Positions 54,515 through 62,255 of a stretch of DNA of 64,000 bases are shown in pieces. A model generated the notes under the pieces. The model had not been told where the DNA came from, did not search any database, and was given only the letters and a program-made list of their open reading frames with translations. Source of the stretch: Streptomyces sp. NBC_01197 (GTDB lineage Bacteria; Actinomycetota; Actinomycetes; Streptomycetales; Streptomycetaceae); contig NZ_CP108569.1 of assembly GCF_036010505.1 (NCBI RefSeq), positions 3,359,001-3,423,000 of the forward strand. The letters run 5' to 3'. The stretch's first letter is position 1. Every line of letters begins with the position of its first letter. The translations under genes were made by a program, and so were the position numbers.

Positions 54515-55870
54515 TCAGGCGGTGGCTGTCGCGGCTTTGGAGAGCGACACGGAGGCCGGGGCCAGTGGGGCGACGTCGGGCCGGAAGGCCGCGAGCGCGG
54601 GCAGGGCCGGGGTGCGGTCGGCGTGCCGGTTGCAGATGTTCACGGCCTGGCGCAGTGAGGTGTGCGGCGCACGGATACGAGTCCATCCGCCGGTGGAGTC
54701 GCCGGATACGGCGATGCCGGGAACGTCGGTGGGGATCTGGATCGCGGCGATGACCGCGTCCGGGGCGATGTCGCCGAAGGCCATGTTGGCGCTGGACTCG
54801 TCGTTGACGCGGTGAGCGGTCCGGCCGGTGAGCTGGGCCCTGAGCATCGTGATGCCCTTGCCGAGTTCCGAGCCGAAGCGCTGTCCGCAGATCTCCAGGT
54901 AGATCCCTGCGGCACGGCCGAGTTGGGCGAGACGGACCAGGTCAGTGATGATCCGGTCCCGACGCTTCTCCTGGTCCTTGGTGGCGTAGAGAGCGAGCTC
55001 AGCGACCTCGTCGACCAGGACCACGACTGGGGTGGGGCGCATGTCCTCGGGCAGGTCCCAGATGTCAGCGGCTATCTCGGCATCGGGGAGGTCGACCGTG
55101 ATGCGCTGGGCGGTACGGATCAGTTGGTAGACATCCTCCATGTGTCCCACCAGGGCATCGAGCAGTGCGAGCGCGGTGTCCGGGTTGTCGGCGAGAGCGG
55201 AGAACCGGCGGGCGAGCGGGAAGAGCTCAACGCCTTGCTTGCAGTCGATACCGACCAGGGCGACGTCATGAGCCGCGAGGCCGGCGACCAGGTTGCGCTG
55301 GTAGACCGACTTCCCGGACTCGGTGGCACCCAGGGTCAGCCCGTGCGGAACGGCCCGGTAGTCGCGGTAGTGCACGGCACCGTCCTCGCAGAGAGCTACG
55401 GGGATACGCATCGGTGCCTGGTCGGTCTTGGCGGGCATCTGCACCCGCTTGAGAACGTCGTAGCCGGTCATGCGCAACTCGACCACCCCGGAACGGACTT
55501 CCCGGGACGTGACGCCGTACATCCCGAAGGAGTGCCGAAGCCGGTCGGTGGCCGCCGAGACGTCGAAAGCGTCCTGGCCGGGACGGAGCTTGAGGCGGAT
55601 CACTAACCCGGTGCGAGTCGGACGCAGCCGCAGGATGAGCGGGGCACGGAACTCAGGGACGGGCCGGTGGGCGAGACGGGCGAGCGAGAGACGCCAGCGC
55701 GAGGGCGGGACGGTGAGGCCGCAGGCGTCCATGACCGAGGTGTAGCGGATCGCGACCCGCAGCGCGGCGAAGGTGACCCCGAAGGCCAGCCAGTACCAGG
55801 CGGGGCGCCGCCACCGCAGGATCACTGCGGTGACGACGACCAGCAGCAGCGTGACCAGGAAGGTGGTCAC
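54515..55870 (-). CDS. traSA: TraSA/TraB-type FtsK-like DNA translocase
   Basis: 451 residues from GTG at 55870, two bases after the pra stop, with AAGGCGG upstream. Two N-terminal membrane helices, then the FtsK/HerA motor: Walker A TLGATESGKSVYQRN and Walker B PVVVLVDEVAEL. It pumps double-stranded element DNA between mycelial cells, the single-protein transfer mode of actinomycetes. A C-terminal winged-helix domain that would read the clt sequence is not obvious in the last 60 residues. Confidence 0.92.
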   Translation of the reverse strand: MTTFLVTLLLVVVTAVILRWRRPAWYWLAFGVTFAALRVAIRYTSVMDACGLTVPPSRWRLSLARLAHRPVPEFRAPLILRLRPTRTGLVIRLKLRPGQDAFDVSAATDRLRHSFGMYGVTSREVRSGVVELRMTGYDVLKRVQMPAKTDQAPMRIPVALCEDGAVHYRDYRAVPHGLTLGATESGKSVYQRNLVAGLAAHDVALVGIDCKQGVELFPLARRFSALADNPDTALALLDALVGHMEDVYQLIRTAQRITVDLPDAEIAADIWDLPEDMRPTPVVVLVDEVAELALYATKDQEKRRDRIITDLVRLAQLGRAAGIYLEICGQRFGSELGKGITMLRAQLTGRTAHRVNDESSANMAFGDIAPDAVIAAIQIPTDVPGIAVSGDSTGGWTRIRAPHTSLRQAVNICNRHADRTPALPALAAFRPDVAPLAPASVSLSKAATATA

Positions 55871-55872
55871 GG

Positions 55873-56229
55873 TCAGGCCGCCTTGGAATTCTCGCCACCA
55901 GCGGCGAGGGACGTGACGGCAACCGCGCGGAAGGCGATGCCGTGCCGCTTCTGCCCGTTGAAGTCGTTCTCCCACGGGCGGGCGATCAGACCGGTGACGG
56001 CGACGGGCGTACCCATCATCAGCTCGCCGGAGATGCCCGGCTCGGGGACCGTCACCGAAAGGATCTCCACCTCATCGTTGGCCGCGAACATCACGTCCAC
56101 GGTCATGAGCTTCGCGCCGCTCTCGATGTCCATGGCGATCTCGCCGGTACGGCGGTCCTTGACCTTGATCGCCGGGGGCTTGGCGACCATCACGGAAGCG
56201 CTGGAGGTGTCGACGGGGATCGTACGCAC
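55873..56229 (-). CDS. pra: Pra-like activator of replication, integration and excision
   Basis: 118 residues from GTG at 56229 with AGGAGTGATC upstream. No helix-turn-helix is obvious; the chain is beta-rich (LMTVDVMFAANDEVEILSVT). Annotation databases call this family plasmid replication, integration and excision activator, as Pra of pSAM2 (recalled). Its place beside a KorSA-like repressor and two operator-like palindromes supports this. traSA follows at once, so one promoter may drive both. Confidence 0.75.
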   Translation of the reverse strand: MRTIPVDTSSASVMVAKPPAIKVKDRRTGEIAMDIESGAKLMTVDVMFAANDEVEILSVTVPEPGISGELMMGTPVAVTGLIARPWENDFNGQKRHGIAFRAVAVTSLAAGGENSKAA

Positions 56230-56264
56230 AGAAGATCACTCCTATAGATGTCCTGAACTCCTTC

Positions 56265-56280
56265 ACTCATATACATGAGT
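56265..56280. promoter_or_regulatory. KorSA operator candidate 1 (pra upstream)
   Basis: ACTCATATACATGAGT, a near-palindrome 36 bases before pra, differing at two positions from operator 3. Confidence 0.62.
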
Positions 56281-56300
56281 GACATGAAGAAGAGTGCATC

Positions 56301-56316
56301 ACTCCTGTACATGAGT
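56301..56316. promoter_or_regulatory. KorSA operator candidate 2 (pra promoter)
   Basis: ACTCCTGTACATGAGT overlaps a minus-strand TTGACT (56319-56314) that could be the pra -35 box, so a bound repressor would block pra. Confidence 0.65.
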
Positions 56317-56319
56317 CAA

Positions 56320-56347
56320 CCCGCCGCGGAGAAGAAGTCGCGGCGGG
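56320..56347 (-). terminator. Hairpin after korSA
   Basis: Nine-bp perfect stem CCCGCCGCG/CGCGGCGGG around ten bases, between the korSA stop and the pra operators. It would keep korSA transcription out of pra. Confidence 0.6.
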
Positions 56348-56368
56348 CTGTGAAGAGTTGAGCGAGCG

Positions 56369-57148
56369 TCAGTCGGTCGCGGGGATTCGGTAGCTGAAAA
56401 CGAACTGGTCAGCAGCCATGAGGGTGTCGCAGACCTCCACCACCCGGCCTTCGGTGGTCTTGGCCTCACGGATCAGATGAACCACCGACGCACCGGGGCT
56501 CAGGGCGAGTTCGGAGGCCTCGGCCTTGGTGGCGAGCCGGGCTTGCAGGGTCTCGACGAACTCGGCGAACTCGTGCCCGTGCTCTTCTAGCCTGGCGTAG
56601 ATCCCTCCCCCGCCGGGGTTCTCGGCGAACAGCTCGGGGATGTCCTTCACGGCATCCCACGGCAGGTACGACGTAGCGGTTTCGACGGGCGTGCCGTTAC
56701 GGAAGTACAGGCGCCGTCGCGCGAGCACCTGAGTGCCGGCCGCAAGGTCCAGCCGCTCGGCAATGTCCTCCGGGGCCGCCATCGGACCGATGTAGAGGAC
56801 GCTGACGCTCGGGGTCGCCCCCGACTGCTCGGACTCAGCCAGGTACGCAGCCTTTCCGCCCTGCCGGTGCGAGCGCCGGAAGCGGTCGGAGGAGCGGTGC
56901 CGTACCGGGGGCCGCGCCTTGACCATGGAGCCCTTGCCCTGACGGGTCTCGACAAGGTCACTCGCGCGCACCTCCACCATGGCCTTGCGGATCGTGCCGC
57001 CCGAAACTCCGTAGCGCTCGACCAGCTCCGACTCGCTGGGCACCATGTTGCCGGGCTTGAGGATCCCGGCCCGGATCTGCTCAACGATCTCGTCGGCGAT
57101 CTGCACGTACCGAGGTACGGCTTTCCCACCTCCTGTTGCTGTTCCCAT
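56369..57148 (-). CDS. korSA: GntR-family repressor, KorSA-like
   Basis: 259 residues from ATG at 57148 behind AGGAGGAAG. N-terminal GntR winged helix: YVQIADEIVEQIRAGILKPG then VPSESELVERYGVSGGTIRKAM. A C-terminal UTRA ligand-binding domain follows (about 100-250). In pSAM2 KorSA represses pra and so holds the element in the chromosome. Here the gene sits between operators at pra and at its own 5' end, so it probably represses itself as well. Confidence 0.88.
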   Translation of the reverse strand: MGTATGGGKAVPRYVQIADEIVEQIRAGILKPGNMVPSESELVERYGVSGGTIRKAMVEVRASDLVETRQGKGSMVKARPPVRHRSSDRFRRSHRQGGKAAYLAESEQSGATPSVSVLYIGPMAAPEDIAERLDLAAGTQVLARRRLYFRNGTPVETATSYLPWDAVKDIPELFAENPGGGGIYARLEEHGHEFAEFVETLQARLATKAEASELALSPGASVVHLIREAKTTEGRVVEVCDTLMAADQFVFSYRIPATD

Positions 57149-57165
57149 AGTCCTTCTCTTCCTCC

Positions 57166-57171
57166 TATGCT
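57166..57171 (+). promoter_or_regulatory. -10 element of the pif promoter
   Basis: TATGCT ends eight bases before the ATG at 57179; there is no ribosome site, so a leaderless transcript is likely. Confidence 0.45.
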
Positions 57172-57184
57172 CCTGTACATGAGT
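57169..57184. promoter_or_regulatory. KorSA operator candidate 3 (korSA/pif)
   Basis: GCTCCTGTACATGAGT shares 15 of 16 bases with candidate 2. It covers the end of the -10 box and the start codon of the Pif-like gene and lies just upstream of the korSA ribosome site, so one bound repressor could act on both directions. Confidence 0.65.
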
Positions 57185-57631
57185 AACAGCGCCCAGGAAG
57201 GCACGTCAACGCCGCTCCACTCCGTGTCCGTGGCCGGAGTGGTGGTACGCGAGGACGGACGACTCCTGGCGATCCGCCGCGCCGACAATGGCGCCTGGGA
57301 GCTCCCGGGCGGCGTGCTCGAACTCAATGAGACTCCCGAGGCAGGCGTCCAGCGGGAAGTCTGGGAAGAGACGGGCATACACGTAGAGGTGGACGAGCTC
57401 ACCGGGGTCTACAAGAACACAACGCGAGGCATCGTGGCGCTGGTCTTCCGATGCAAGCCGGCAGGCGGCACCGAGCGAACATCCAGCGAATCGACCGCGG
57501 TTGACTGGCTCACGCCCGACGAAGTCTCCGAGCGGATGGGCGAGGTGTACGCGGTCCGGCTCCTGGATGCCTTGGACGGGGCGGGGCCACATGTGCGGAG
57601 CCACGACGGCCGACGGCTCCTCCACCAGTAG
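57179..57631 (+). CDS. pif: Pif-like Nudix hydrolase
   Basis: 150 residues from ATG at 57179 (ATG 57167 in the same frame is an alternative). Nudix box GGVLELNETPEAGVQREVWEETGI, with VSVAGVVVREDGRLLAIRR before. In pSAM2 the Nudix protein Pif gives the carrier immunity against incoming copies of the same element. Size, place beside korSA and operator support the same role here; the Nudix substrate is unknown. Confidence 0.82.
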   Translation: MSNSAQEGTSTPLHSVSVAGVVVREDGRLLAIRRADNGAWELPGGVLELNETPEAGVQREVWEETGIHVEVDELTGVYKNTTRGIVALVFRCKPAGGTERTSSESTAVDWLTPDEVSERMGEVYAVRLLDALDGAGPHVRSHDGRRLLHQ

Positions 57632-57640
57632 GCGGAGACC

Positions 57641-58018
57641 ATGCAGACGCCGAACGAGCCACGCCGCACACCGAAGCACCCAACCGAGCTGGACGACGTC
57701 TACGACTTCCTCGAAGAGGTTCGCCTGCGCCCTGGGATGTGGGTGCGCGGCAGTTCGCTGCTCCACCTCGAATCGATCCTGATGGGCTACCGGGTCGCCC
57801 TGTCCGCTCACAGCGTGGCCGAAGACTGGCCCTTCTGGAGTCCCAACGGTCAGGGGCCATTCGCCGAGTGGCTGTGGCAACAGCTAGGACGGCCAAGCCC
57901 GTTGGGCTGGGCGGTTGAGATCGAACGCGAGTCCCAGGCGACCGATCAGCAGCCCATCGACATGTTCTTCGGCCTCTTCGACGAGTACCGAGCCGAGCAC
58001 GACCAGAGCACGCGATAG
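57641..58018 (+). CDS. Hypothetical protein downstream of pif
   Basis: 125 residues from ATG at 57641 behind GGCGGAG, nine bases after the pif stop, so co-transcribed. Helical and acidic, with LEEVRLRPGMWVRGSSLLHL, then LESILMGYRVAL and a C-terminal FGLFDEYRAEHDQ. I do not recognise a named family. A linked role in immunity or maintenance is possible on position alone. Confidence 0.72.
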   Translation: MQTPNEPRRTPKHPTELDDVYDFLEEVRLRPGMWVRGSSLLHLESILMGYRVALSAHSVAEDWPFWSPNGQGPFAEWLWQQLGRPSPLGWAVEIERESQATDQQPIDMFFGLFDEYRAEHDQSTR

Positions 58019-58283
58019 AACTTTCCCTACTTCATCAAGGCACCCGGCTGCGCTCCGCTCCGCCGGGCGCGCTTCCCGGCTCTGGCTGCGCCCGCGCTCC
58101 TGCCTTCGGCCCGCTCGGCGCTGCCGCCGCCGACGCGCGCCCGCAGTGGATAGGCCCGGAGGGCATGAGACGAGAACCAAGCCCGCGGCTTCAAGGGGAT
58201 GCCTCCGGCGGGGGCGCTCAGACTCCGGGATGGTGATGGCGCCGTTCGCGAGTGCCGGCCGGAGCGTGGTGAGCGTCGTGGGG

Positions 58284-58433
58284 GCTCCCATCCCGACCAC
58301 CTTCGACCCAGGCAGAGCCGAGCAGTCGCGGCCCAGGGCGTCAAGGTCGTTCGTACAGTGGCGCGCTCCACCTTGACGCCCTGAACCACGCCTGCTCCAC
58401 GGTGTGTGGGTCGAAGGCGGACGGGATGGGAGC
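58284..58433. repeat. Long imperfect inverted repeat (64-nt arms)
   Basis: Arms 58284-58347 and 58370-58433 are complementary at 52 of 64 positions; the inner 14 pairs (CAGGGCGTCAAGGT with its complement) are perfect, loop 22 bases. It lies in a 491-bp gene-free stretch (58019-58509) that also has a CCCGGC...GCCGGG palindrome near 58046. The position between plasmid genes and cargo, and the rolling-circle mode, make a single-strand origin the first guess. Confidence 0.85.
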
Positions 58434-58509
58434 TGGGGTGAGTGGTGGGCCGAGGAGACTTCTTGTCTCGCAGCTTCGAACTGCGCGTAAGGGTGCAGGC
58501 GCCCGGTCG

Positions 58510-60375
58510 CTAGAGCGTGTTGGCTCGTTGGACGCAGTGCGGTCGGAGCGGACAGTCAGTGCAGTAGGGCGCACTCTCGCGACAGGCAGTCATGCCGATC
58601 CGGCGTATGCCAGCCATTCGCAATGGTGCGTTCTCACCCGCTCCTATCAACCTCGCCAGGTCCACTCGGCCATCGCTAAGCCGGTTGGACCGGTCGGTAT
58701 TGCTGCCATTGACACGCGCAGCTACGCGAAGCTGGCCCTGTCCAACGAGGAGGACATCCTCTTCCAAAAGAAGTCGGTACAAAGAGGCTTCGGCCGCCTT
58801 GAATCCAACTCTATTCGGAATCTCAAGCGGCTCCGCCCAAACGACTGACTTGCCAACGAGTGGCCGCAGCCGCTCGAAGGAAGCAACAAGCCTGTCCGTG
58901 GGAGCGAGTTTGATGAGGTCCGCAAAGATCTTCCTCCTCAGGGTCTGCTCACCCTTAACGAGATTCATCATGGTGACCTGTGCAGAGCTGATCAGTTTCG
59001 AGGAGGACAGGGCAGCTGCGACCGCAGCTTGGACGGGCCCCATCTCATCTCCTGGGAAATGGAACCAAGCATCGGTGGCACGCTGCTTTTCGGTCCAGAC
59101 TGTCAGGTCGTCGCGTAGGTCCAGCCAATGAGCCCTCAACGGAGCTTTCGACGCGGCCACCCCCGGTGCAGGAAGCAGGGCCTCTGCTGCTGCCTGTCCG
59201 AGCATGGGCGGAACCGCATTTCCGATCTGCCGGAAGGCGTCACTGCGCACGCCGGCAAAGCGGAACCAGTCAGGGAAGGTTTGGATACGGGCGGCCTCTC
59301 TAACTGAGAGAGTCCGGTGCTGCTCCGGGTGGATGTACCAGTACCCGTCCTTGGCGATGTGGGCAGTGATGGTCCGGCTGAGGTCGTCCCAGCCAAGCCT
59401 CTTGTACTTGTCCTTGAAGTGTTTTGTGTCGTAGCGCTGGAGGCGTTCAGGAATGTCCCGGTAAAGGGTGCGGGAGGTCATGCCCTCAAAGATTTCCCGG
59501 TCGTCTGGCCGGACGTGCCGGGTCATGTGGTCATGCACGATCCCCTGAGGCGCCTGCTCGCGCATCTGCTGCGCGAAGGTGGCTAGGCTGCCCGGCTCGT
59601 TGTACGTGAGAGCACGGCCGCCCGTTTCTCCCTCTCCGATAAGTGGCAGGTCTCCGATGGCGTCGCGGAGCGAAGTCCGCTTACTCACCGGCTCAGGCCA
59701 AGAGATCCGGTCGATATCGTTGCGAGCTAGGAGAATAAGACGCTTGCGGTGTTGGGGCACTCCGTATGTCCAGGCGTTAACGAGGCGAACCTGGGTTACG
59801 TAGCCCTCCTGTTGCAACCTCTCCTCAATCGTGCGCGTCACGAAGAAGTCGTCTCCGAGTCCCATATCAGGGACGTTCTCCATCAGGACAGCCCGTGGCC
59901 TGAGCGCGAGAACTATGTCGAGGTAGGCGACCCATAGTTCCTTGCGGCGGTCGTAAGGGTCCCTGCCGTGCTTTTGCACGAGGCTACGGATCTTGCTGCG
60001 ACCGGCTCGGCTGAACGGCTGGCACGGAGGACCCCCAGCGACGAGGTCGATACCAGCCGGTTGGAGCAACTTGACCAGCCGCTCCCGGTGCTCGGGATTG
60101 CCCAGGTCCAAGTGGAGGCTCAGGCCAGGCAAGTTGGCAGCGTGGGTCTCAAGGGCGCGCTCGTCAGCATCGACGGCCGCCGCCACCTGCCAGCCGGCCT
60201 GCTTGATGCCGAGGCTGAGGCCGCCCGCGCCGGAGAAGAGGTCAACGGCCAGAGGCCGGTGGTCGCCGTGCTCCGCAAGCCAAGTCGTGAAGGTCTCCGG
60301 CGTACAGCTGTTCTCGTGCGGATCGAGCTTGAGATAGTCGCTCCGCACGAGAGGTACACCGTAGTGACCCCCCAC
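58510..60375 (-). CDS. Cytosine-5 DNA methyltransferase with C-terminal 4Fe-4S-type motif
   Basis: 621 residues from GTG at 60375, with GGAGG seven bases before; the longer frame to 60573 lacks a site. Motif I VDLFSGAGGLSLG (about 44-56), motif IV GGPPCQPFS with catalytic Cys118, motif VI MENVPD, motif VIII QHRKRLIL, and near the end of the methylase IQTFPDWF and QIGNAVPP. About 170 extra residues follow. They end in Cys598, 605, 608 and 614, spaced Cx6Cx2Cx5C with TDCPLRPHC, the spacing of the iron-sulfur loop of endonuclease III. It methylates cytosine in an unknown target, presumably protecting own DNA from the linked nuclease. Confidence 0.9.
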   Translation of the reverse strand: MGGHYGVPLVRSDYLKLDPHENSCTPETFTTWLAEHGDHRPLAVDLFSGAGGLSLGIKQAGWQVAAAVDADERALETHAANLPGLSLHLDLGNPEHRERLVKLLQPAGIDLVAGGPPCQPFSRAGRSKIRSLVQKHGRDPYDRRKELWVAYLDIVLALRPRAVLMENVPDMGLGDDFFVTRTIEERLQQEGYVTQVRLVNAWTYGVPQHRKRLILLARNDIDRISWPEPVSKRTSLRDAIGDLPLIGEGETGGRALTYNEPGSLATFAQQMREQAPQGIVHDHMTRHVRPDDREIFEGMTSRTLYRDIPERLQRYDTKHFKDKYKRLGWDDLSRTITAHIAKDGYWYIHPEQHRTLSVREAARIQTFPDWFRFAGVRSDAFRQIGNAVPPMLGQAAAEALLPAPGVAASKAPLRAHWLDLRDDLTVWTEKQRATDAWFHFPGDEMGPVQAAVAAALSSSKLISSAQVTMMNLVKGEQTLRRKIFADLIKLAPTDRLVASFERLRPLVGKSVVWAEPLEIPNRVGFKAAEASLYRLLLEEDVLLVGQGQLRVAARVNGSNTDRSNRLSDGRVDLARLIGAGENAPLRMAGIRRIGMTACRESAPYCTDCPLRPHCVQRANTL

Positions 60376-60527
60376 TGTCCAACCTCCGTTTGATAACAAC
60401 AACGAGCACCAAGAGACCATACATCCACCTGGCCAGGCGGAATCTCCCAGGTTTCTGACCTTGGATTTTCTATCGTCCGTCCAAGGGCGGGGATGATGCT
60501 CTGCTCGGCTCTTCTGCCGGCGGCACG

Positions 60528-62255
60528 TCAGGTGCGGGAAGCCCAGTCCACCGCGCGGACTGTCTCCCAGCATTTAGGCTTCTTGCACCACTCGGTGACG
60601 TTTCCCGAGCCGGGGGCAGCCACCAGGAGTGGCCGCACGACGTCGACTGCCAGCTCGGGCACAAGGTCGTCGATCCATCGCGGGAGGGCCTGGGTCCGCC
60701 AGATATTGTCCAGATCGACCTGGGTGCCGTACCTGTCGACCAAGAGTGCCACTGCGTAGGCCGTGGTCGGTCCCAAGTAGCCGCCCAGTCTCATCTTCTG
60801 GATCGTCCTGCGCGTGTGCTCAAAGAGAATGCGCTTGGCTACCACTTGCTTGAAATGGCCAGCATCAGGAGAGCCGTCGAAGAAGTTGACGACGTCCGTC
60901 GTCCAAGCGTGGAAGCACTTCTCCGCGCCCAGACACACGTCGTGCGGGCGCCCAAGGTAGGTGAGCTCATACTTGGCCACATCCGTCTTGCCGAACTTCT
61001 TGGCCAACGGATGCTCACGCGTAAACCTTGCCTTCTCGGCCTGTTTCTCCAAGTCGCTCAGGTCCACCTGGTACTGCCCGCGGACACGCTCGTAATACCA
61101 GCGAGTCTGACGTGTGCTGCCCTCCGGGGCTGGTGCCCATATCGACCGAGACAGTGCCTGCAGCCTGCGGTGGTAGGGGCTGTTAGCTTGGAGGTCGGCT
61201 TCCTTGATCGCATTCTGAGAGTTGGCGAAGCGCGAGATATTCGGGACGAGCTCGTCCAGCATCTCCTCCCGGATGACGGTGATTTTCGCGGGCACCCTGA
61301 CCTTAGAGAGATCGACGCCCTTCTGCATCATGTGGTGCAGGGAAGCTGTGGTCTGTCCGCCATTGACGATCTGTAGATCGACCAGCCGGGTAAGTACGAC
61401 TGCGCCGTCCGGCGTTACCGTCGTGTCCGCCGTGGTGACGGTTGCCGAAACTCCGTTGTTGTACGCGAGGAACCGTCCGGGCTCCTGACGCACCGTCTCG
61501 CTAATGCCCTTGTTCACCTTGCCACGAGCCTGCAGATACGCGCGGACGTTGCGCTGGAGCAGGCGGCCACCGTGCTCCTTATAGAGCTCAGCTAGGAGCT
61601 GGCCTGGCAGAACGGTCAGCAAACAGTCGAAGTCCGCGTCACCCGGCGCACTCAGACATGGGAGAGGCTGGTCGAGCTCGATTACCGTCTCTTCTTCACG
61701 TCGCCCCGACGAGGCCAGTCGGTGCAGACGGGCGATATCCCACAGCTCGTAGGTACACCGCAGCCCCTCGGTCTCTCCGGGGGGCATCGACTCCACGGTG
61801 AGCCGGGCGTCGGTAAACAGGAAGATACGCACCCGGTTGATGCCCGGCCAAGCCTCGTAAATGCTCTGGGCCATCGCGTAGGCTTGTTCGGTCTCGTCCA
61901 TCTCCAGATGGAGACCTTTACGGCACTTCTCGACAAAGATCTGGGCCCGGCGCAGGGCACGCTGGACATCGGCCTTGTGGATGGTCTGGGCTTTCCAGCC
62001 ATGCTCCGCGGTGACGATGTCCAAGACCGATCCGCCGTCGCTCAGTGCATATCCGTACACCTCGGCAGTGCTCCGGCCGACCTGCTTACGGCAGTAGCAC
62101 GACTCGACGTCCTCCAAGACGCCGTCCTCCACGAGATACTCGCGGAAGACGTCGACGAATGCACCGTTGAACCTGGTACCCACAGGGGAGTCGGTGCGCG
62201 CTCGCGCGTCCTCGTATAGATACTCTGCGAACTCCGTGAGCTCGTTCTCGCTCAA
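60528..62255 (-). CDS. AIPR family protein
   Basis: 575 residues from TTG at 62255, overlapping the preceding stop (TTGA), with GAGGGG upstream. The diagnostic segment is GRFLAYNNGVSATV followed by LVDLQIVNGGQTTASLHHMM, the AIPR (abortive phage resistance) core. Family members sit in R-M-like and abortive-infection loci; biochemical activity is not settled. It is translationally coupled to the nuclease. The 152-bp gap to the methyltransferase may hold a second promoter. Confidence 0.88.
   Translation of the reverse strand: MSENELTEFAEYLYEDARARTDSPVGTRFNGAFVDVFREYLVEDGVLEDVESCYCRKQVGRSTAEVYGYALSDGGSVLDIVTAEHGWKAQTIHKADVQRALRRAQIFVEKCRKGLHLEMDETEQAYAMAQSIYEAWPGINRVRIFLFTDARLTVESMPPGETEGLRCTYELWDIARLHRLASSGRREEETVIELDQPLPCLSAPGDADFDCLLTVLPGQLLAELYKEHGGRLLQRNVRAYLQARGKVNKGISETVRQEPGRFLAYNNGVSATVTTADTTVTPDGAVVLTRLVDLQIVNGGQTTASLHHMMQKGVDLSKVRVPAKITVIREEMLDELVPNISRFANSQNAIKEADLQANSPYHRRLQALSRSIWAPAPEGSTRQTRWYYERVRGQYQVDLSDLEKQAEKARFTREHPLAKKFGKTDVAKYELTYLGRPHDVCLGAEKCFHAWTTDVVNFFDGSPDAGHFKQVVAKRILFEHTRRTIQKMRLGGYLGPTTAYAVALLVDRYGTQVDLDNIWRTQALPRWIDDLVPELAVDVVRPLLVAAPGSGNVTEWCKKPKCWETVRAVDWASRT

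Noticed and set aside
58402..58848. A rightward gene of about 148 codons
   Set aside because: It runs through the inverted repeat and antisense to the methyltransferase 3' end; codon use is not Streptomyces-like.
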